Source of the DNA: an uncultured Methylobacillus sp. | Lineage (GTDB): Bacteria > Pseudomonadota > Gammaproteobacteria > Burkholderiales > Methylophilaceae | Assembly (NCBI GenBank): GCA_946478865.1 | Contig: CAMLDO010000017.1 | Location: 1-43,995, forward strand | Direction: 5' to 3' | Length of the DNA stretch: 43,995 bases | Part shown: one piece after another, positions 16,733 through 25,582 of the stretch | How the letters are laid out: every line of letters begins with the position of its first letter | How positions within the stretch are numbered: position 1 is the first letter of the stretch | Program-made: the position numbers and the translations under genes | Notes under the pieces: generated by a model | The model's database searches: none | The model's input: only the letters and a program-made list of their open reading frames with translations | Told to the model about the DNA's origin: nothing

Positions 16733-17838
16733 TCCACCCAGCCGGCGCTCGCCCACTGATGCAACAAGGCCGCCATATCCTCGGGAAGATCGGCGGAAGG
16801 CGGCAACCTGCGGCGATTCGCCAGTTCTGTCAGCAACCGCTTCGCCTCGCCCGCAGCCTGCACTTCTTCCCCATTGATGTACACGCGATTGCCGCGATAC
16901 AGCATCTGGCTCTTGAGCGCGAGCCGCACGCCCTGCTTCGCGTATCGTTCACGGAACTTTTCGACGGATAGCCGGCGGGGAGGATCGAACACGATGTGCG
17001 GTTTGGGTTCTGTGAGATAGCTACCGAGGAAATCGGCCACATCTTCGCTGCTCCACTCGATACCGCGCAGCATCGCCTCGACCTTATGCAGCATCTGTTC
17101 GCCGAGCTCGGCGGGATGTGTCTGCGGATTCAGATCGGAATCCGCATACATCCCCGCCACACCTACGCGCTCCTGCATGAAACCCAGAAATTGCGTCGCC
17201 AGTTCCTGCGCGGAAGGCGCACGGAAACCGATCGAGTATGTCATGCAATCGCCGACGGCAATCCCCCAATGCGCCAGCTTGGGCGGCAGGTACAGCATGT
17301 CGCCCGGATTAAGCACCCACTCCTGATCGATACGGAAATCCTTGAGGATGCGCAACGGTGCATCCGGCACCAGCGTCATGTCCTCCTGCCCGCTGATACG
17401 CCACAAACGCTGCCCCAGTCCTTGCAGCAGGAACACGTCATAGGAATCAAAATGCGGCCCTACACCACCGCCGTCCGGGGCAAAACTCACCATGAGGTCA
17501 TCCAGCCGCGCGCGCGGAATGAAATCGAACTCGTGCAACAGCTCATCGGCCTCCGGCAAGTGATGATTCACGCCCTGCACCAGCAAGGACCAATCCTTTT
17601 TCGGCAATCGGGCGAAGCGATCCTCCGCAAAAGGCCCGTGTTCCAACTTCCACTTGCCGCGGCTGTTCAGCACCATCCGTGACTGGACATCCTCTTCGCA
17701 GGCCAGCCCAGCCAGTTCGTCCGGCGACAGCATGTCTCCGAAACCTGGAAACGCATTGCGCACCAGCAGCGGCTTTTTCTGCCAGTACTCCTCGATAAAT
17801 TGGCGTGCGCTCAGGCCACCCAGCATGCTCTTGTTCAT
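16729..17838 (-). CDS. roxA: Ribosomal protein uL16 arginine hydroxylase (cupin, YcfD/RoxA)
   Basis: The 369-residue JmjC-type cupin oxygenase shows the Fe(II) triad His129-x-Asp131...His190 (GPHFDSYDVF and PPKLAHWGIAV) plus the YcfD signatures YWQKKPLLVRNAF, GDMLYLPP and GFRAPSAQELA. The C-terminal winged-helix region is also present. It hydroxylates an arginine of ribosomal protein L16 using 2-oxoglutarate and oxygen. The ATG at 17836-17838 fits the family; an upstream TTG is unlikely. It is divergent from bcp across about 100 bases and leads a three-gene operon. Confidence 0.9.
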   Translation of the reverse strand: MNKSMLGGLSARQFIEEYWQKKPLLVRNAFPGFGDMLSPDELAGLACEEDVQSRMVLNSRGKWKLEHGPFAEDRFARLPKKDWSLLVQGVNHHLPEADELLHEFDFIPRARLDDLMVSFAPDGGGVGPHFDSYDVFLLQGLGQRLWRISGQEDMTLVPDAPLRILKDFRIDQEWVLNPGDMLYLPPKLAHWGIAVGDCMTYSIGFRAPSAQELATQFLGFMQERVGVAGMYADSDLNPQTHPAELGEQMLHKVEAMLRGIEWSSEDVADFLGSYLTEPKPHIVFDPPRRLSVEKFRERYAKQGVRLALKSQMLYRGNRVYINGEEVQAAGEAKRLLTELANRRRLPPSADLPEDMAALLHQWASAGWVE

Positions 17839-17878
17839 GCCGTCATCATAGCCCAATGCCCATGGCTGCTAAAACAGC

Positions 17879-17906
17879 TTCCCAGAAATCGGTTATGCGT
17901 TAGAAT
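17879..17906 (+). promoter_or_regulatory. Candidate sigma-70 promoter for bcp-slyD
   Basis: TTCCCA (17879-17884) and TAGAAT (17901-17906) are separated by 16 bases and lie 30 bases before the bcp ATG. The -35 matches TTGACA in four of six positions. Confidence 0.4.
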
Positions 17907-17935
17907 TAAATCGTCCCTTTCCTGTGCGAGAGCCT

Positions 17936-18397
17936 ATGCTGCAACCTGGATCGCCCGCGCCCGACTTCACCTTGCCCGACGCCGATATGGAGATGGTCAA
18001 ACTCTCCAAGCTCAAAGGCAAGACGGTCGTTCTCTACTTTTACCCCAAGGACGACACGCCGGGATGCACGGTTCAGGCAATCGAGTTCAGCGACCTCGAG
18101 GATGAGTTCGACGCGGCCGGCGCGATCGTGCTGGGCGTGAGCCGCGACGATTGCATCAGTCACGCGGGCTTTCGCGACAAGCACGGGCTCGCCGTCGACC
18201 TGCTCTCCGATGAGGACGGCAAGGTGTGCGAGAAATACGGCGTGTGGCAGGAAAAGGAAAAGGACGGCATCAAGAAAATGGGCATCGTGCGCTCGACCTT
18301 CGTCATCGACAAGGACGGTGTCCTGCGTCACGTTCAATACGGGGTCAGCCCCAAGGGCCATGCCACCGAAATCTTAAATATGATCAAGGAACTCTAA
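17936..18397 (+). CDS. bcp: Thioredoxin-dependent peroxiredoxin Bcp
   Basis: The 153-residue peroxiredoxin starts MLQPGSPAPDFTLPDADMEM and has the peroxidatic site FYPKDDTPGCT with Cys44. E. coli Bcp has its resolving Cys five residues later; here that position is Ile, so resolution must use Cys73 or Cys98, or the enzyme is a 1-Cys type. It reduces peroxides in the cytoplasm. I prefer the ATG at 17936 over a GTG at 17924 on family length. The stop overlaps the slyD ATG (TAATG). Confidence 0.93.
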   Translation: MLQPGSPAPDFTLPDADMEMVKLSKLKGKTVVLYFYPKDDTPGCTVQAIEFSDLEDEFDAAGAIVLGVSRDDCISHAGFRDKHGLAVDLLSDEDGKVCEKYGVWQEKEKDGIKKMGIVRSTFVIDKDGVLRHVQYGVSPKGHATEILNMIKEL

Positions 18398-18876
18398 TGC
18401 AAATCGCGATGAACACCGTCGTCTCGATCACTTACGAATTGAGTGATGTGGACGGTAATATCCTGGAAAGCACGTCCGAGCCGGTGACCTACCTGCACGG
18501 CGGTTACGACAACATCTTCCCCAAAGTGGAAGAAGAACTGCACGGCAAGAAGGTCGGCGACACGCTCACCCTCGCCCTCGAACCCGCCGACGCCTTCGGC
18601 GACTACGACGAGGAACTGGTGCAGATCGAACCCGTGAGCGCCTTCCCTACCGACAAGCTCGAAGTCGGCATGCAGTTCGAAGGCGAGGACCCGACTGGCG
18701 ACGTGGTGCTGTACACCATCACCGACATCGGCGACGGCAAGGTTGTCGTTGACGGCAACCATCCCTGGGCCGGCGAACGCGTGAACTTCAAGTGCACCGT
18801 GACGGACGTGCGTACCGCGACCAAGGAAGAAATCAACCACGGCCACGTGCATGGCCCGGGTGGGCATCATCACTAA
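18397..18876 (+). CDS. slyD: FKBP-type peptidyl-prolyl isomerase SlyD
   Basis: The 159-residue protein has the split FKBP domain (VVSITYELSDVDGNILEST, YLHGGYDNIFPKVEEEL), the inserted IF chaperone domain (about residues 70-125, with GDYDEELVQIEP) and the FKBP end (VDGNHPWAGERVNF). It also has a short His-rich tail (HGHVHGPGGHHH) that could bind nickel or other metals. The tail is much shorter than in E. coli. It is coupled to bcp by TAATG overlap with AAGGA six bases before the ATG. A terminator follows. Confidence 0.93.
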   Translation: MQIAMNTVVSITYELSDVDGNILESTSEPVTYLHGGYDNIFPKVEEELHGKKVGDTLTLALEPADAFGDYDEELVQIEPVSAFPTDKLEVGMQFEGEDPTGDVVLYTITDIGDGKVVVDGNHPWAGERVNFKCTVTDVRTATKEEINHGHVHGPGGHHH

Positions 18877-18881
18877 GGTTT

Positions 18882-18917
18882 AAATAAAAAAGCCGGCTTC
18901 TGCCGGCTTTTTTATTT
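18882..18917. terminator. Bidirectional rho-independent terminator
   Basis: AATAAAAAAGCCGGC, a TTCT loop and GCCGGCTTTTTTATT form a long perfect stem flanked by A and T runs. It ends slyD on the plus strand and mutS on the minus strand. Confidence 0.92.
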
Positions 18918-18932
18918 TCTCAAGGAAGCGCG

Positions 18933-21467
18933 CTACTCCCGCATCCCCTTCAACTTGTACAACGCCTCCAATGCTTGCTTAGGCGTCATCTCATCCGGCT
19001 CGATATCGTCCAGCGCTTCCACCACAGGATGCGGTAATGCTTCGGTTGCCTCGGGCGCTGCAAACAAATCCGCCTGCGGTCCGGCTGCGATGCTTTGCTG
19101 TTCCAGTTGAGCCAAACGGCGACGCGCAGCAGCAATCGTCGATTTCGGAATACCCGCGAGTTGTGCCACCTGCAAGCCGTAGCTCTGACTCGCCGGGCCC
19201 TCCTCCACACTGTGCAGAAACACGATGCTGTCACCGTGCTCGACCGCGTCGAGATGCACGTTGGCAACCTGCTTGTAATCTTCGGTCAGCCGCGTGAGCT
19301 CGAAATAGTGCGTCGCGAACAGTGTGTAGGCACGGTTACGTTCCAATAAATGCCTGGCGCAGGCCCAAGCCAGTGCGAGGCCATCGAAGGTAGAGGTGCC
19401 ACGGCCGATTTCGTCCAGCAAGACCAGGCTTTGCTCGGTGGCGTTGTGCAGGATGTTGGCGGTTTCGGTCATTTCGACCATGAAGGTCGAGCGCCCACCG
19501 GCGAGGTCATCCGAGGCGCCGATGCGGGTGAAGATACGGTCGATCTTGCCCAGACGCACCGAAGTCGCTGGCACATAGCTGCCGCAATAGGCCAGCAGCG
19601 TGATAAGCGCGGTCTGGCGCATATAGGTCGATTTACCGCCCATGTTGGGGCCGGTGATCAGCAGCAACTGGCGATACGGGCTGAGGCGCGTGTCATTGGC
19701 GATAAAAGGTTGTGCGATTTGCTCGACCACCGGGTGGCGACCGCCGACAATCTCGATTACCGACTCGTCAGTGAACTCGGGCGCGATGAAATTGAGCGCC
19801 TGCGCACGTTCGGCAAAGGTGCACAACACATCCAGCTCGGCCACGGCACTGGCGGTCGCCTGCAGCACGGCGATATGCGGCAGCAACTGCTCCAGCACCT
19901 CATCGTACAACGCCTTTTCACGCGCCAGCGCACGCTCGTTGGCGGACAGGACCTTGTCCTCGAAGGTTTTCAGTTCTGGCGTGATATAGCGCTCGGCGTT
20001 TTTCAGTGTCTGGCGGCGGCGGTATTCGGGCGGCGCATTTTCGGCCTGTGCGCGGGAGAGCTCGATGTAAAAGCCATGCACGCTGTTGTATTCGACCTTG
20101 AGGCCAGCGATGCCGGTGCGCTCTTTTTCCTGCGCCTCGAAGGCGAGCAGAAATTCGCCGTGGTTGGTCTGGATCGCCCGCAACTCATCCAGTTCGGCGT
20201 CGTACCCCTCGGCAATTACGCCACCTTCGCGCAACACGGCGGAAGGATCAGGTTGGACCGCTCGCATGAGCAACTCCAGCGCATCCGCAGGTGCATTTAG
20301 CGCGAGTGAGGTCAGGCGCTCGGAAGCCGCGCCACGCAAGCCCTCGCTCACCTGCGGCAATTGGCACAGACTGTCGCGCAAGCCGGAAAGATCGCGTGGC
20401 CGCGCGGTCTTGAGTGCAATGCGTGCGGTGATGCGCTCGATATCGCCGATTGCACGCAAAGTCTGACGCAAGCCAGTATGCAGGTCCTGCTCAAGCAACT
20501 CGCCAATCGCGGCATGGCGCGCGCGAACTGTCTGCTGATCGCGCAGCGGATGATGCAGCCAGCGTCGCAGCAGGCGCGCACCCATCGCGGTCTGCGTGGA
20601 ATCGAGCAGCGAATACAGCGTCGGCGACGGTTCGCCGCGCAGCGTCATGTCGATTTCCAGATTGCGACGCGTCGCAGCGTCGAGTTGCACGAACTCGCCA
20701 GTCTGCTCGACGGAAATACCGAGAATGTGCGGCAATGCGGTGCGTTGGGTATGCTTGACGTAATCCAGCAGTGCGCCCGCAGCAGCGATGGCTGCATTCA
20801 GGCCGGAACAGCCGAAGCCGCTAAGATCATAGGTATTGAACTGGCGCGTGAGCGACTGCGTGGAGGAGTCGAGGTCGAATTGCCACGGCGCGAGGCGCTT
20901 CTTGGGGCACTTTGCGAGATCGATGGCGACGTGCGCGAAATTGTCGGGAATCAGCAGTTCGGCCGGGGCGATACGCTCCAGCTCCTGCATGAGCAGCGAC
21001 GGCGCGATTTCATTGAGCACAAACTGGCCGGAGGCGAGGTTAATGCGCGCGAGGCCAAGCATATCTTCGCCCGGGCACAGTGCCAGCAGCACGCTATCGC
21101 GCGTGTCATCCAATAAAGCACTATCTGTCAGCGTGCCAGGCGTGAGGATGCGTGTTACCTGGCGCTCGACCGGCCCCTTGGACTTGGCCGGATCTCCCAC
21201 TTGCTCGCAGATCGCGGCGGCTTCGCCCAGCTTCACCAGCTTGGCAAGGTATTGTTCGATAGAGTGATATGGTACCCCCGCCATGCGGATCGGCTCGCCG
21301 TTGCTGGCGCCGCGCTTGGTCAGCGTGATACCGAGCAGGCGCGCGGCTTTCTCCGCGTCATCATGGAAAAGTTCGTAAAAATCACCCATGCGATAGAACA
21401 GCAGCATGTCGGGGTATTGCGCCTTGATGCCTAGGTACTGGCGCATCATGGGCGTGTGCTTTTCCAT
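18933..21467 (-). CDS. mutS: DNA mismatch repair protein MutS
   Basis: The roughly 844-residue protein carries the mismatch-reading motif [11 protein letters not shown] near the N-terminus, the clamp/lever domains, and the ABC-type ATPase: Walker [15 protein letters not shown], signature region [15 protein letters not shown], Walker [17 protein letters not shown] and the ATHYFEL motif. The C-terminal [16 protein letters not shown] end is family-typical. It recognises mispairs and recruits MutL. The start is uncertain: the ATG at 21467 ([13 protein letters not shown]) fits homologues, ATG 21512 adds 15 residues, and neither has a clear ribosome site. It stands alone, facing slyD. Confidence 0.95.
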   Translation of the reverse strand: MEKHTPMMRQYLGIKAQYPDMLLFYRMGDFYELFHDDAEKAARLLGITLTKRGASNGEPIRMAGVPYHSIEQYLAKLVKLGEAAAICEQVGDPAKSKGPVERQVTRILTPGTLTDSALLDDTRDSVLLALCPGEDMLGLARINLASGQFVLNEIAPSLLMQELERIAPAELLIPDNFAHVAIDLAKCPKKRLAPWQFDLDSSTQSLTRQFNTYDLSGFGCSGLNAAIAAAGALLDYVKHTQRTALPHILGISVEQTGEFVQLDAATRRNLEIDMTLRGEPSPTLYSLLDSTQTAMGARLLRRWLHHPLRDQQTVRARHAAIGELLEQDLHTGLRQTLRAIGDIERITARIALKTARPRDLSGLRDSLCQLPQVSEGLRGAASERLTSLALNAPADALELLMRAVQPDPSAVLREGGVIAEGYDAELDELRAIQTNHGEFLLAFEAQEKERTGIAGLKVEYNSVHGFYIELSRAQAENAPPEYRRRQTLKNAERYITPELKTFEDKVLSANERALAREKALYDEVLEQLLPHIAVLQATASAVAELDVLCTFAERAQALNFIAPEFTDESVIEIVGGRHPVVEQIAQPFIANDTRLSPYRQLLLITGPNMGGKSTYMRQTALITLLAYCGSYVPATSVRLGKIDRIFTRIGASDDLAGGRSTFMVEMTETANILHNATEQSLVLLDEIGRGTSTFDGLALAWACARHLLERNRAYTLFATHYFELTRLTEDYKQVANVHLDAVEHGDSIVFLHSVEEGPASQSYGLQVAQLAGIPKSTIAAARRRLAQLEQQSIAAGPQADLFAAPEATEALPHPVVEALDDIEPDEMTPKQALEALYKLKGMRE

Positions 21468-21682
21468 TTCCGGGAAGGAGTTATTGATATGGTTGATTTC
21501 TGTCAATCTCATGAATGAATACTGCTTAAAAAGTCCCAGCCGCCGCTGTATCACTTAATGAATCCGGAATACGGCGGACCATTGCTTAAGATTGGGATGT
21601 CCCGGAACTGCGGAACGCGAGCCTGTATATTATCTGATGACGAACAGATCGCGTGATCAGAAAAATGAAGTATCAGAAATGA

Positions 21683-21719
21683 CAAAGCGGAAGTGGAGCG
21701 AGCTCGCACTTCCGCTTTG
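21683..21719 (-). terminator. Strong hairpin downstream of the BON-domain gene
   Basis: CAAAGCGGAAGTG and CACTTCCGCTTTG form a perfect 13-bp stem with an 11-base loop that itself contains GAGC/GCTC. It lies 19 bases after the BON gene stop. On the minus strand only a broken T-rich run follows, so it may be a weak terminator or a stabilising 3' hairpin. Confidence 0.6.
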
Positions 21720-21738
21720 CACGGGCAACCATCAATCC

Positions 21739-22065
21739 TTATTTGACTACAATTTTACTCTCCACAGAGGTAACGCCTTCTACCTCGCGTGCGACCGCAA
21801 CAGCCCGATCGGCTTCCGCCTGGCTCTTGGCTGTACCGCTTAAATACACAACCCCGTCTTTATCCGTATCAACCTTGATATGCAGGGCGCTGACATCTTT
21901 TTCCTTAGCCAATTTTGCTTTGACTTTAGCAGTAATGGCCGAGCCTTTGACAAACTGCTTGACAGAAGAGCCTCGGTCCGATGAGTAGTCGTCGTTCGTA
22001 TGTCCTGCAACCGGCATCAGTAAGAAACCTATCAAGGCCAGACCGATCGCAAATTTGCTTTTCAT
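21739..22065 (-). CDS. Exported BON-domain protein
   Basis: The 108-residue protein has a signal peptide (MKSKFAIGLALIGFLLMPVAGHT) and one BON domain (VSALHIKVDTDKDGVVYLSG, AVAREVEGVTSVESKIVVK, about residues 40-108). BON proteins such as OsmY act in the periplasm or bind phospholipids under envelope or osmotic stress. The ATG at 22063-22065 has an excellent AGGAGGT site; the longer frame upstream lacks one and looks random. The 131 bases upstream should hold its own promoter, and the hairpin at 21683-21719 follows. Confidence 0.88.
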   Translation of the reverse strand: MKSKFAIGLALIGFLLMPVAGHTNDDYSSDRGSSVKQFVKGSAITAKVKAKLAKEKDVSALHIKVDTDKDGVVYLSGTAKSQAEADRAVAVAREVEGVTSVESKIVVK

Positions 22066-22196
22066 AATGACCTCCTGTTGATTGACCCTACTGGAACTGG
22101 TTAGAACAGTGTGCTTTGCGGATCGTTCCACATTGATCTCTTCCTTCTTTCCGTCGCCTGCTACCAGGTGATGGAGCGAACCACGTGGCGGAGTGT

Positions 22197-22568
22197 TTAC
22201 AGAGCTTGCTTTGAGGAAAGACGTTCGGTCATCTTGTCGTAATAATCGGCTTCGAGTTGCAGGTTGCCGGAACGTGCCGCGCTGACCTGCATGCAAAGCA
22301 GGCGCAGTTTTTTCAATGCTTGGCTGCGTTGCTCGCCAGACGATTCGAGTATCCGGCGTTCCAGTTCGGCAATATCTTTCAAGGTTTGCACTTCGGGCGG
22401 CACGTAACCGGAGTTCTTGAGAACGCGATACACCATACGCAGCTCCTCCGGCACCAGCCTGTCATCATCGAGATCGAGCGGCTGGCCCTCACCCGGCAGA
22501 CCGTCGAGCTCACCGCGCACCAGCGCTTCCTGGATACGCTGTTCGGCGATGGACTCGAAGGCATGCAT
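22197..22568 (-). CDS. DUF1992 (DnaJ-related/YhdN-like) protein
   Basis: The 123-residue soluble protein has the DUF1992 core AEQRIQEALVRGELDGLPGEGQPLDL (about residues 7-32), followed by LVPEELRMVYRVLKNSGYVPPE and a helical C-terminus with a coiled-coil look. Some members carry a J domain; this one does not. Its function is unknown. It starts six bases after the suhB stop, so the two are probably co-transcribed. Confidence 0.85.
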   Translation of the reverse strand: MHAFESIAEQRIQEALVRGELDGLPGEGQPLDLDDDRLVPEELRMVYRVLKNSGYVPPEVQTLKDIAELERRILESSGEQRSQALKKLRLLCMQVSAARSGNLQLEADYYDKMTERLSSKQAL

Positions 22569-22574
22569 GCGTTG

Positions 22575-23384
22575 TCAGGCCTCGACCTTGGTACGCAGGG
22601 AGTCGGTAAGATGCGGATTGAGGACTTGCAGGATCTGCGAGAACACCTTGGGGTTGCCGGCGACGATATTGCCAGTTTCCAGCCAGCTCTCATTGCCCTC
22701 GAAATCGCCCACCAGACCGCCCGCTTCATGCACCAGCAGACCACCGGCGGCGATATCCCATTGCGACAGGCCGATTTCCCAGAAACCGTCGTACCAGCCG
22801 GCGGCGACATAAGCGAGATCGAGCGAGGCGGCGCCCGGACGGCGTACGCCGGAGGTCTTCTTGATCATGTCCTTGAACATCGCGCAGTAGGTATCGAGGT
22901 GCGCAAAATCGCGGAACGGGAAGCCGGTGCCGATAATTGCCTCCTGCAGACGCGCACGACTGCTGACGCGGATGCGGCGGTCGTTGAGGAAAGCGCCGCG
23001 GCCGCGCGTGGCGGTGAAGAGGTCGTTGCGATTGGGATCGTAGATCACGGCTTGCGTGATCTGGCCGCGCTGCTTGAGCGCGATGGAAATCGCGTATTGC
23101 GGGAAACCGTGCAGGAAGTTGGTGGTGCCGTCGAGCGGATCGATGATCCATACGTTTTCGCTATCGCCCTGCTGACCGCTCTCCTCGGCGAGGATGGAAT
23201 GGTCGGGATAGGCATCGAGCAAGGTGTCGATGATGACGCGCTCGGCCGCGTGATCAACTTCGGTGACGTAGTCGTTGTAGGTCTTGCTGCGAATCTTGAG
23301 CGCGCCAAGATCGAGTGAGGCGCGGTTGATGATGGAGCCAGCCTGGCGCGCAGCCTTGACGGCGATATTGAGCATGGGATGCAT
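22575..23384 (-). CDS. suhB: Inositol-1-monophosphatase family protein SuhB
   Basis: The 269-residue enzyme starts [20 protein letters not shown] and has the metal-binding motifs AEESG (near 67), [17 protein letters not shown] (near 82-98) and [17 protein letters not shown] (near 210). It hydrolyses inositol phosphates in vitro. In gammaproteobacteria SuhB also joins the rRNA antitermination complex. The ATG at 23382-23384 follows a GGAAGAAG site; the longer frame upstream reads into the divergent region. It is divergent from trmJ with 82 bases between the starts. Confidence 0.94.
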   Translation of the reverse strand: MHPMLNIAVKAARQAGSIINRASLDLGALKIRSKTYNDYVTEVDHAAERVIIDTLLDAYPDHSILAEESGQQGDSENVWIIDPLDGTTNFLHGFPQYAISIALKQRGQITQAVIYDPNRNDLFTATRGRGAFLNDRRIRVSSRARLQEAIIGTGFPFRDFAHLDTYCAMFKDMIKKTSGVRRPGAASLDLAYVAAGWYDGFWEIGLSQWDIAAGGLLVHEAGGLVGDFEGNESWLETGNIVAGNPKVFSQILQVLNPHLTDSLRTKVEA

Positions 23385-23466
23385 AAATTCTTCTTCCGGA
23401 ACCCCGCAACGGGGAAAATTTAAAGAGCTGATAAAATTACTGTTTCGCATTTTACCGCCTCCCGCC

Positions 23467-24198
23467 ATGAGCTCCAAACCCGATTCGCTTTCCAACATCC
23501 GCATCGTCCTCTGCCAGACCAGTCATCCGGGCAATATCGGCTCAACCGCACGTGCAATGAAAACCATGGGTTTGCGCGATCTGCGGCTGGTGCGGCCGAA
23601 GAAGTTCCCGCACGCCGAGGCCGAGGCGATGGCCTCAGGCGCGACTGACGTGCTCACAGAGGTCATGGTGTGCGACACACTGGAAGAGGCTCTCGCCGGC
23701 TGCGCATTTGCCATTGGCCTGAGCGCACGCAAGCGGGAGTTGACGCATGAGCTGGCACCCTCGCGCCAGGCCGCCGAACATGCGGTGCAACTGGCGGCAT
23801 CACAGCCCGTCGCACTGGTATTCGGCACGGAGATGAGCGGCTTGTCCAACGATGAATTGATCCGTTGCCACCAGCTCGCCATGATTCCCGCCAACCCGGA
23901 ATACTCCTCGCTCAACCTCGCCGCCGCTGTACAGGTGATGGCTTATGAGCTCCGCATGGCCGCTCTGGGAGAAATTTCCGCTGAAGGCGCGAGCTCCTTC
24001 CCGCTCGCGAGCCACGACGATGTCGAAGGCTTCTACCGCCATCTGGAAGAAACCCTGGTGCGCATCGGTTTTCTCGATCCGGCCATGCCCAAGCGCCTCA
24101 TGCCGCGCCTGCGCCGCCTGTTCACCCGCGCACGACTGGAAAAGGAAGAGGTCAATATCCTGCGCGGCATCCTCAAGTCGATTCAATCGCCGCGCTAA
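23467..24198 (+). CDS. trmJ: tRNA (cytidine/uridine-2'-O-)-methyltransferase TrmJ
   Basis: The 243-residue SPOUT methyltransferase shows the knot motifs [39 protein letters not shown] and [20 protein letters not shown]. The C-terminal helical segment [20 protein letters not shown] is typical of TrmJ and separates it from TrmL. It methylates the ribose at position 32 of tRNA. I chose the ATG at 23467; no ribosome site is evident and the longer frame upstream overlaps the suhB start in antisense. In many proteobacteria suhB, trmJ, cysE/iscR and isc genes cluster as here. Confidence 0.93.
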   Translation: MSSKPDSLSNIRIVLCQTSHPGNIGSTARAMKTMGLRDLRLVRPKKFPHAEAEAMASGATDVLTEVMVCDTLEEALAGCAFAIGLSARKRELTHELAPSRQAAEHAVQLAASQPVALVFGTEMSGLSNDELIRCHQLAMIPANPEYSSLNLAAAVQVMAYELRMAALGEISAEGASSFPLASHDDVEGFYRHLEETLVRIGFLDPAMPKRLMPRLRRLFTRARLEKEEVNILRGILKSIQSPR

Positions 24199-24261
24199 GT
24201 GATTGCATTTGTGGCAAAATGGTAGACTTTTCTTATCAACTATTAGCGTAATCGCCGCCCC

Positions 24262-25014
24262 ATGTTCAACCATTTGCGCGAAGACATTGCCGTCGTATTC
24301 GAACGCGATCCGGCCGCACGTACGCACTGGGAAGTGCTGACCACTTACCCGGGCGTCCATGCGCTCATCACCCATCGCTTCTCGCATTGGCTGTGGAACT
24401 GCCGCTTGCGCTGGCTCGCGCGCTTCTCCTCGCACATCGGGCGCTGGTTGACCGGCATCGAAATCCACCCGGGCGCGACCATCGGCCGCCGCGTGTTCAT
24501 CGATCACGGCATGGGCGTAGTCATCGGCGAAACCGCAGTGATCGGCGACGACTGCACGCTCTACCACGGCGTCACGCTCGGCGGCACCTCGTGGAAAAAA
24601 GGCAAGCGCCATCCGACCCTGGAAAAAGGCGTGGTCATCGGCGCGGGCGCCAAGGTGCTCGGCCCTATCACGGTCGGCGAGAACGCGAAAATCGGCTCCA
24701 ACGCGGTCGTGGTCAAGGATGTGCCTGCCAGCGCCACCGCCGTCGGCATCCCGGCGCGCATTCTGGATCAGGAAAAAGCCAAGCAGCGCGACGACATGGC
24801 ACAGAAGATCGGTTTTTCCGCCTACGCCGTATCCGACGACATGAACGATCCGATGGCCAAGGCCATCCACGCCTTGCTCGACCATGCCGCCGAACAGGAC
24901 AAGCGCCTGAAGGAAATGGCCGAGCAAATCGCCAAGCTGGGCGGTGATGCCGAGACCGAGCAGCAGGTCGGCAAGGCCTTCGACGTCAATTATCTGAACA
25001 AGATTGTCGATTGA
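24262..25014 (+). CDS. cysE: Serine O-acetyltransferase
   Basis: The 250-residue enzyme has the N-terminal helical domain ([20 protein letters not shown]) and the left-handed beta-helix with hexapeptide repeats ([39 protein letters not shown]). The catalytic His lies in IDHG and YHG. The C-terminal tail (NYLNKIVD) ends in an acidic/Ile-rich segment like that which binds cysteine synthase in SAT. It makes O-acetylserine for cysteine synthesis, fitting its place just before the cysteine-consuming isc genes. It is 63 bases after trmJ. Confidence 0.94.
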   Translation: MFNHLREDIAVVFERDPAARTHWEVLTTYPGVHALITHRFSHWLWNCRLRWLARFSSHIGRWLTGIEIHPGATIGRRVFIDHGMGVVIGETAVIGDDCTLYHGVTLGGTSWKKGKRHPTLEKGVVIGAGAKVLGPITVGENAKIGSNAVVVKDVPASATAVGIPARILDQEKAKQRDDMAQKIGFSAYAVSDDMNDPMAKAIHALLDHAAEQDKRLKEMAEQIAKLGGDAETEQQVGKAFDVNYLNKIVD

Positions 25015-25027
25015 ACCCAGCCCGGTA

Positions 25028-25061
25028 ATAGTTGACTAAATAGCTAAGGTTTTATTAGAAT
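25028..25061 (+). promoter_or_regulatory. isc promoter with IscR type 1-like operator
   Basis: TTGACT (25032-25037) and TAGAAT (25056-25061) form a -35/-10 pair with an 18-base spacer, 35 bases before iscR. The bases 25028-25052 match the E. coli IscR type 1 consensus fully in the left half (ATAGTTGACT) and in about 10 of 15 positions of the rest, and the match overlaps the -35. Autorepression by [2Fe-2S]-IscR is the expected control. Confidence 0.7.
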
Positions 25062-25095
25062 TTAGTCCTCAACCCCCTTACCGGAGTTAATCGTT

Positions 25096-25563
25096 ATGCG
25101 TCTGACCACCAAAGGTCGTTTTGCCGTGACCGCCATGCTCGACCTCGCCCTTAATGAGGTCGATCGCCCCGTCACGCTTGCAGGAATCAGCGAGCGCCAG
25201 GAGATTTCGCTGTCCTACCTTGAACAACTGTTCAGCCGCCTGCGCCGCAACGGCCTTGTGAAGAGCGTACGTGGCCCCGGTGGTGGCTATCGCATTGCCA
25301 AACCGCTGGATACCATTTCCGTGTCGGACATCATCACCGCCGTGGACGAACAGATCGATGCCACCCAATGCGGCGGCAACGAGAACTGCCACGACGAGCA
25401 CCGCTGTATGACGCATGACCTGTGGGCCAGCCTCAACGTCAAGATTCTGGAGTACCTCTCCGGCGTAAGCCTCGCGCAACTGGTGGCTTCGCAACGCAGC
25501 GGCGACAAGATCGTGATCCCGGAACCGAAGCGCCGCGAACGCCCGCAAGCCGTCGCCGCCTGA
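25096..25563 (+). CDS. iscR: Fe-S cluster assembly transcription factor IscR
   Basis: The 155-residue Rrf2-family regulator has the winged-helix domain ([52 protein letters not shown]). Its [2Fe-2S] ligands are Cys92, Cys98, Cys104 and His107 (CGGNENC...CMTHD), exactly the E. coli spacing. It represses the isc operon when it carries a cluster. It leads the operon, with nineteen bases to the next gene. Confidence 0.96.
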   Translation: MRLTTKGRFAVTAMLDLALNEVDRPVTLAGISERQEISLSYLEQLFSRLRRNGLVKSVRGPGGGYRIAKPLDTISVSDIITAVDEQIDATQCGGNENCHDEHRCMTHDLWASLNVKILEYLSGVSLAQLVASQRSGDKIVIPEPKRRERPQAVAA

Positions 25564-25582
25564 GGGAAGTCCGCTTAGCGAC

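Noticed and set aside
21592..21843. Plus-strand 83-codon frame starting upstream of the BON gene
   Set aside because: It overlaps the hairpin and the BON gene in antisense, with no ribosome site.
22257..23318. Plus-strand open frame of 353 codons opposite DUF1992 and suhB
   Set aside because: It spans two recognised minus-strand genes and their junction, with no domain pattern.
23800..24927. Minus-strand open frame of 375 codons opposite trmJ and cysE
   Set aside because: Both plus-strand genes have catalytic motifs and conserved lengths; the antisense frame crosses their boundary.
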